A stretch of DNA of 64,000 nt from Candidatus Thiodiazotropha sp. LNASS1. GTDB lineage: Bacteria; Pseudomonadota; Gammaproteobacteria; Chromatiales; Chromatiaceae. The notes beneath the pieces were generated by a model. The model saw only the letters and a list, made by a program, of their open reading frames with translations. It was not told where the DNA came from and searched no databases. Shown in pieces: positions 61,457-64,000 of the stretch (positions are counted from its first letter, which is position 1; each line of letters begins with the position of its first letter). The stretch lies in assembly GCF_964212655.1 (NCBI RefSeq), contig NZ_OZ156465.1:3782001-3846000 (forward strand). The letters are read 5' to 3'. The translations under genes and the position numbers were made by a program.

Positions 61457-62115
61457 TCGAGATCCAGGGCTTGAGAAAATCCTATTGGCGGGGCGGGGTG
61501 GAGCTGGTGGTGATTCGGGATGTGGATCTCCATGTTGCCCGGGGTGAGTTCGTTGCCATCATGGGGCCGTCGGGGTCCGGCAAGAGCACCCTGCTCAATA
61601 TCATCGGTTGCCTCGACGCGGCGGACCGTGGTCTGTACCGTTTGAGCGGTGAGACGGTGGATCATGCCATACCGTACAGGCTTGCACGCTTGAGGGCGTG
61701 TTATATCGGCTTCATCTTTCAGTCTTTCAACCTGATCGCCACCCGTAACGCCCTGGAGAATGTGGCCCTGCCGCTCCTCTATCAGGGGGTATCCGGTTCC
61801 GATCGTCATGAGCGGGCAATGTCTGTCTTGGACCACGTGGGTATGGCGGATCGTGCCTCCCACCTGCCGAGTGAACTCTCCGGTGGTCAGCAGCAACGGG
61901 TTGCGATCGCCCGCGCTCTGGTCAATCGGCCTTCGCTGTTGATAGCGGACGAGCCCACCGGCGCCCTGGACAGTCGTAACAGCGGGCAGGTGCTGTCCCT
62001 CTTCAAGACCCTGCATGCCGAAGGGCATACCCTGCTGATGGTGACCCACGATTCCGCCGTTGGCGAGTGCGCCGACCGGATCGTCAGGCTGCGCGATGGA
62101 GCGATCGCATCATGA
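61453..62115 (+). CDS. MacB/LolD-type ABC transporter ATPase
   Basis: A 220-residue ATPase. Walker A is GPSGSGKST, the Q-loop is FIFQSFNLIA, the signature is LSGGQQQR, Walker B is LLIADEPTGALD, and the switch His is in VTHD. It belongs to the LolD/MacB subgroup of mechanotransmission transporters. It overlaps the adaptor gene upstream and the permease gene downstream by four bases each, so the three are translationally coupled. It powers the FtsX-like permease. Confidence 0.95.
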   Translation: MIEIQGLRKSYWRGGVELVVIRDVDLHVARGEFVAIMGPSGSGKSTLLNIIGCLDAADRGLYRLSGETVDHAIPYRLARLRACYIGFIFQSFNLIATRNALENVALPLLYQGVSGSDRHERAMSVLDHVGMADRASHLPSELSGGQQQRVAIARALVNRPSLLIADEPTGALDSRNSGQVLSLFKTLHAEGHTLLMVTHDSAVGECADRIVRLRDGAIAS

Positions 62116-63356
62116 AGGGGTTGCGCGTCTCCATCGAACTGATCAAAGAGGCCTTGCGGGCACTGCGGGAGAATCGCCTGCGATCCTTGTTGAGCGTGGT
62201 GGGTATCGCTATCGGCATCGCAGCCGTGATGACTGTCAGTGCAGTGAGTAGTGGCGGCAAGGCCTTCGTCATGAAGGAGCTGGAGACCTTCGGACTGCGC
62301 TCCGTCTGGGTCTTTCGCGACTATAACGACAAGGACCCCAACCGGCGGATACGCACGGGATCGGGTTTGCTGGAAAAGGACCTGGCTGTGTTGCATGGTG
62401 ATTGCTGTCCGGCGGTACGCACGATCAGTCCGGTGTTGCTGGTGGAGAAACAATCGATCATCCAATGGGGCAATCGCTACAGCAATGCCTCGATCAAAGG
62501 GGTGAATGCTGAATTTCTGACGATCAATAACGATCGCCTGAAACAGGGACGCGGTTTCAGGGGACAGGAGGTTAAGGCCCGACGTCCCGTGGTGTTGATC
62601 GGAGAGACCGTGGTGAAGGACCTGTTTCCACAAGTGGAAAATCCCGTCGGCCGGTATCTGCGTATCGGCGGAAGAAAGTTCCGGGTGATCGGCGTCCTGC
62701 AATACAAAAGCCGCGATCTGCTGGCAAGTATCGGTTCGGAGGGCGGCGAGGATGCGAATAACCGGATTCTGTTGCCCTATACCGTGGTACAGCAGATCAA
62801 CGGCAAGCGGGAGATCAGTTACCTGCAGGCGGAGGCGGTCTCGCTGGCCCAGGCAGAGAGGGCGGCGGCTCAAATCAAGCAGGTATTGCAGCGTCGTCAT
62901 CGCGACACCTATCGGTATAACCAGGTGACACTCGCCTCCTATCTGAAGACCGTGGAGCGGATCCTTGGAGGGATAACCGCCATGGGCGTGGTGGCGGCTT
63001 CCACCGCCCTGTTGGTGGGCGGTATCGGCGTGGCGGGAATTATGAGCACCGCGGTGGTGGAGCGAATCCGCGAGATCGGCGTGAGGATGGCGATCGGCGC
63101 GACACGCAGACAAATCCTTTTCCAGTTCCTGGCGGAGGCAGTCCTGATCAGCGTCATCGGCGGTTTTACCGGCCTGGGGGTGGGTTTGATCCTGGGTGGC
63201 CTGCTCGATCTCGTCACCGGATTTCCGCTGATACCGACAACCGGCGGCATCCTGATCGGCTTTATGGTGTCGGTCCTGGTGGGTTTGGCGTCCGGTTACT
63301 ATCCGGCGCGGCGGGCTGCAGGCTTTTTGCCGGTTGAGGCACTCAGGAGAGAGTAA
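62112..63356 (+). CDS. MacB-type ABC transporter permease (FtsX-like)
   Basis: A 414-residue membrane protein with the MacB topology: one helix near the start (about 23-45), a large periplasmic MacB-PCD domain, and three C-terminal helices (VVAASTALLVGGIGVAGIM, FLAEAVLISVIGGFTGLGVG, GILIGFMVSVLVGLASGYYPA). EIGVRMAIGATRRQI and YPARRAAGFLPVEALR are family motifs. With the adaptor and ATPase it should export a peptide, lipid-linked or drug substrate from the periplasm or membrane. A plausible function is defence against peptides sensed by the RstAB-type pair. Confidence 0.93.
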   Translation: MKGLRVSIELIKEALRALRENRLRSLLSVVGIAIGIAAVMTVSAVSSGGKAFVMKELETFGLRSVWVFRDYNDKDPNRRIRTGSGLLEKDLAVLHGDCCPAVRTISPVLLVEKQSIIQWGNRYSNASIKGVNAEFLTINNDRLKQGRGFRGQEVKARRPVVLIGETVVKDLFPQVENPVGRYLRIGGRKFRVIGVLQYKSRDLLASIGSEGGEDANNRILLPYTVVQQINGKREISYLQAEAVSLAQAERAAAQIKQVLQRRHRDTYRYNQVTLASYLKTVERILGGITAMGVVAASTALLVGGIGVAGIMSTAVVERIREIGVRMAIGATRRQILFQFLAEAVLISVIGGFTGLGVGLILGGLLDLVTGFPLIPTTGGILIGFMVSVLVGLASGYYPARRAAGFLPVEALRRE

Positions 63357-63361
63357 GCATC

Positions 63362-64000
63362 ATGCTGAATCGACATGACATGGCAGAGGGTAAACGCGTT
63401 GGGGGTGGGCGGGCCAAGAATCTGACAAAAGCGGACATTACCGACCTTATCGAGCAAGCAAGGCACGATCACAATATTCCTGCCTTTGCGGTGGTCGTGA
63501 TGGACGCTGTGCGTATCATCGCATCGGATATCCAAGGTAAAAGGGTCGTCGGTTCAAATGCGGACGCTTCACTGAATGATTTTTTTCATATCGGTTCTTG
63601 CTCTAAATCGATTTTGGCGGTGATGGCGGGAAGGCTGATTGAGCAAGGCAAACTCAATTGGGGTACGAAGTTCTTTGCAATATTCCCGGAGCTGAAAAGG
63701 GTGGCAAGAAACGAGTATCGTGATATCACACTAGAGGATTTGCTGTTATGCCAGGCCGGCATATTGCCCTATACCAAGGGAGACGAATTCGCCAGTCTGG
63801 ATGCCTCCGTATCTCAATCAAGGGAGACATTTATAGCTTATCTTTTACAGCAGAAACCTGCTGCGAAAAAGAGGGCAAAGGGACGCTTTAAACACCTCTA
63901 CTCGAATGCGAGTTACACCATGGCCGCCGTGATGTTGGAAAGGGTTGCCGGTGTTTCCTGGGAGGATTTAATTCAGCGGACCCTTTCTGATGAGTTAGGG
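63362..64000 (+). CDS. serine beta-lactamase-family protein, 3' end outside window
   Basis: The frame is open to the window end, giving 212 visible residues. The ATG at 63362 follows AGGAGAG. The penicillin-binding fold of the class C beta-lactamase/esterase family (PF00144 type) is shown by SxxK in FFHIGSCSKSILAVM and by the YxN motif in HLYSNASYTMAAVMLERVAG. The third motif (KTG or HxG) would lie beyond the edge. No signal peptide is visible, so a cytoplasmic esterase or peptidase is as likely as a true beta-lactamase. It lies six bases after the permease gene, so it may share the operon. Confidence 0.85.
   Translation, partial: MLNRHDMAEGKRVGGGRAKNLTKADITDLIEQARHDHNIPAFAVVVMDAVRIIASDIQGKRVVGSNADASLNDFFHIGSCSKSILAVMAGRLIEQGKLNWGTKFFAIFPELKRVARNEYRDITLEDLLLCQAGILPYTKGDEFASLDASVSQSRETFIAYLLQQKPAAKKRAKGRFKHLYSNASYTMAAVMLERVAGVSWEDLIQRTLSDELG

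Noticed and set aside
61887-63113. 408-codon minus-strand frame across the ABC transporter genes
   Set aside because: Antisense to the ATPase and permease, which carry all family motifs.
1-64000. tRNA, rRNA or insertion-sequence transposase genes
   Set aside because: None could be recognised by eye on either strand; a covariance-model and IS search would be needed to exclude small or degraded copies.

Overview
The window looks like a chromosomal segment of a sulfur-oxidising gammaproteobacterium, probably a Chromatiales/Sedimenticola/Thiodiazotropha-like lineage; this is inferred from gene content. The evidence is a flavocytochrome c sulfide dehydrogenase pair (fccA-fccB), several c-type cytochromes, two cysteine-free DsrC/TusE-like proteins, two bacteriohemerythrins, and aerobic (NrdAB) plus anaerobic (NrdD/NrdG) ribonucleotide reductases. 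Gammaproteobacterial housekeeping genes yacG and zapD are also present. I found no rRNA, tRNA or CRISPR array. Both window ends cut genes: an M1 aminopeptidase on the left and a serine beta-lactamase-family protein on the right.

Layout. 0-9 kb: a diguanylate cyclase translationally coupled to a bacteriohemerythrin, an exported rhodanese, a DsrC-like protein, a HAD hydrolase, a DUF2799 lipoprotein, a lipoprotein gene interrupted by TGA, a RebB-like small protein and a small zinc-ribbon protein. 9-13 kb: a lipoprotein MsrA-MsrB fusion convergent with an exported Met-Gly-Ser repeat protein, then a TlpA-like thioredoxin. 13-17 kb: a three-gene ExbB/ExbD-like membrane cluster, a second DsrC-like gene coupled to an FKBP isomerase, and a CRP/FNR regulator. 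17-24 kb: small exported proteins, a second bacteriohemerythrin, a MoaD-like / beta-propeller / radical SAM group, a monohaem cytochrome and a DUF2189 membrane protein.

24-37 kb is the accessory region. It is AT-rich in parts and carries dispersed palindromes and direct repeats. It holds a decayed lipoprotein, an OMPLA-like protein, a TIR-TM-PASTA protein, an SDR, and a likely undescribed nuclease module. That module has a giant 1848-residue protein with an Mrr-like nuclease end, helical repeats and a PIN-like domain. A 241-residue protein overlaps its end at an A8 tract, and a second PD-(D/E)xK-like protein follows.

37-52 kb is a redox and nucleotide block: nrdA-nrdB, a CBS protein, a DUF302 protein, two dihaem cytochromes, fccA-fccB, an exported ankyrin protein, a NapC/NirT-type tetrahaem cytochrome, and an nrdD split so that the glycyl-radical segment is a separate small gene before nrdG. 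NrdR-box pairs precede both nrdA and nrdD, which suggests shared control of DNA-precursor supply. 52-57 kb carries an MBL-fold hydrolase, an anchored thioredoxin, a coiled-coil membrane protein, yacG, zapD and a dihydroorotate-dehydrogenase-like protein. 57-63 kb is a collinear RstAB-type two-component system, MipA/OmpV protein and MacAB-type ABC exporter, probably an envelope-stress efflux unit.
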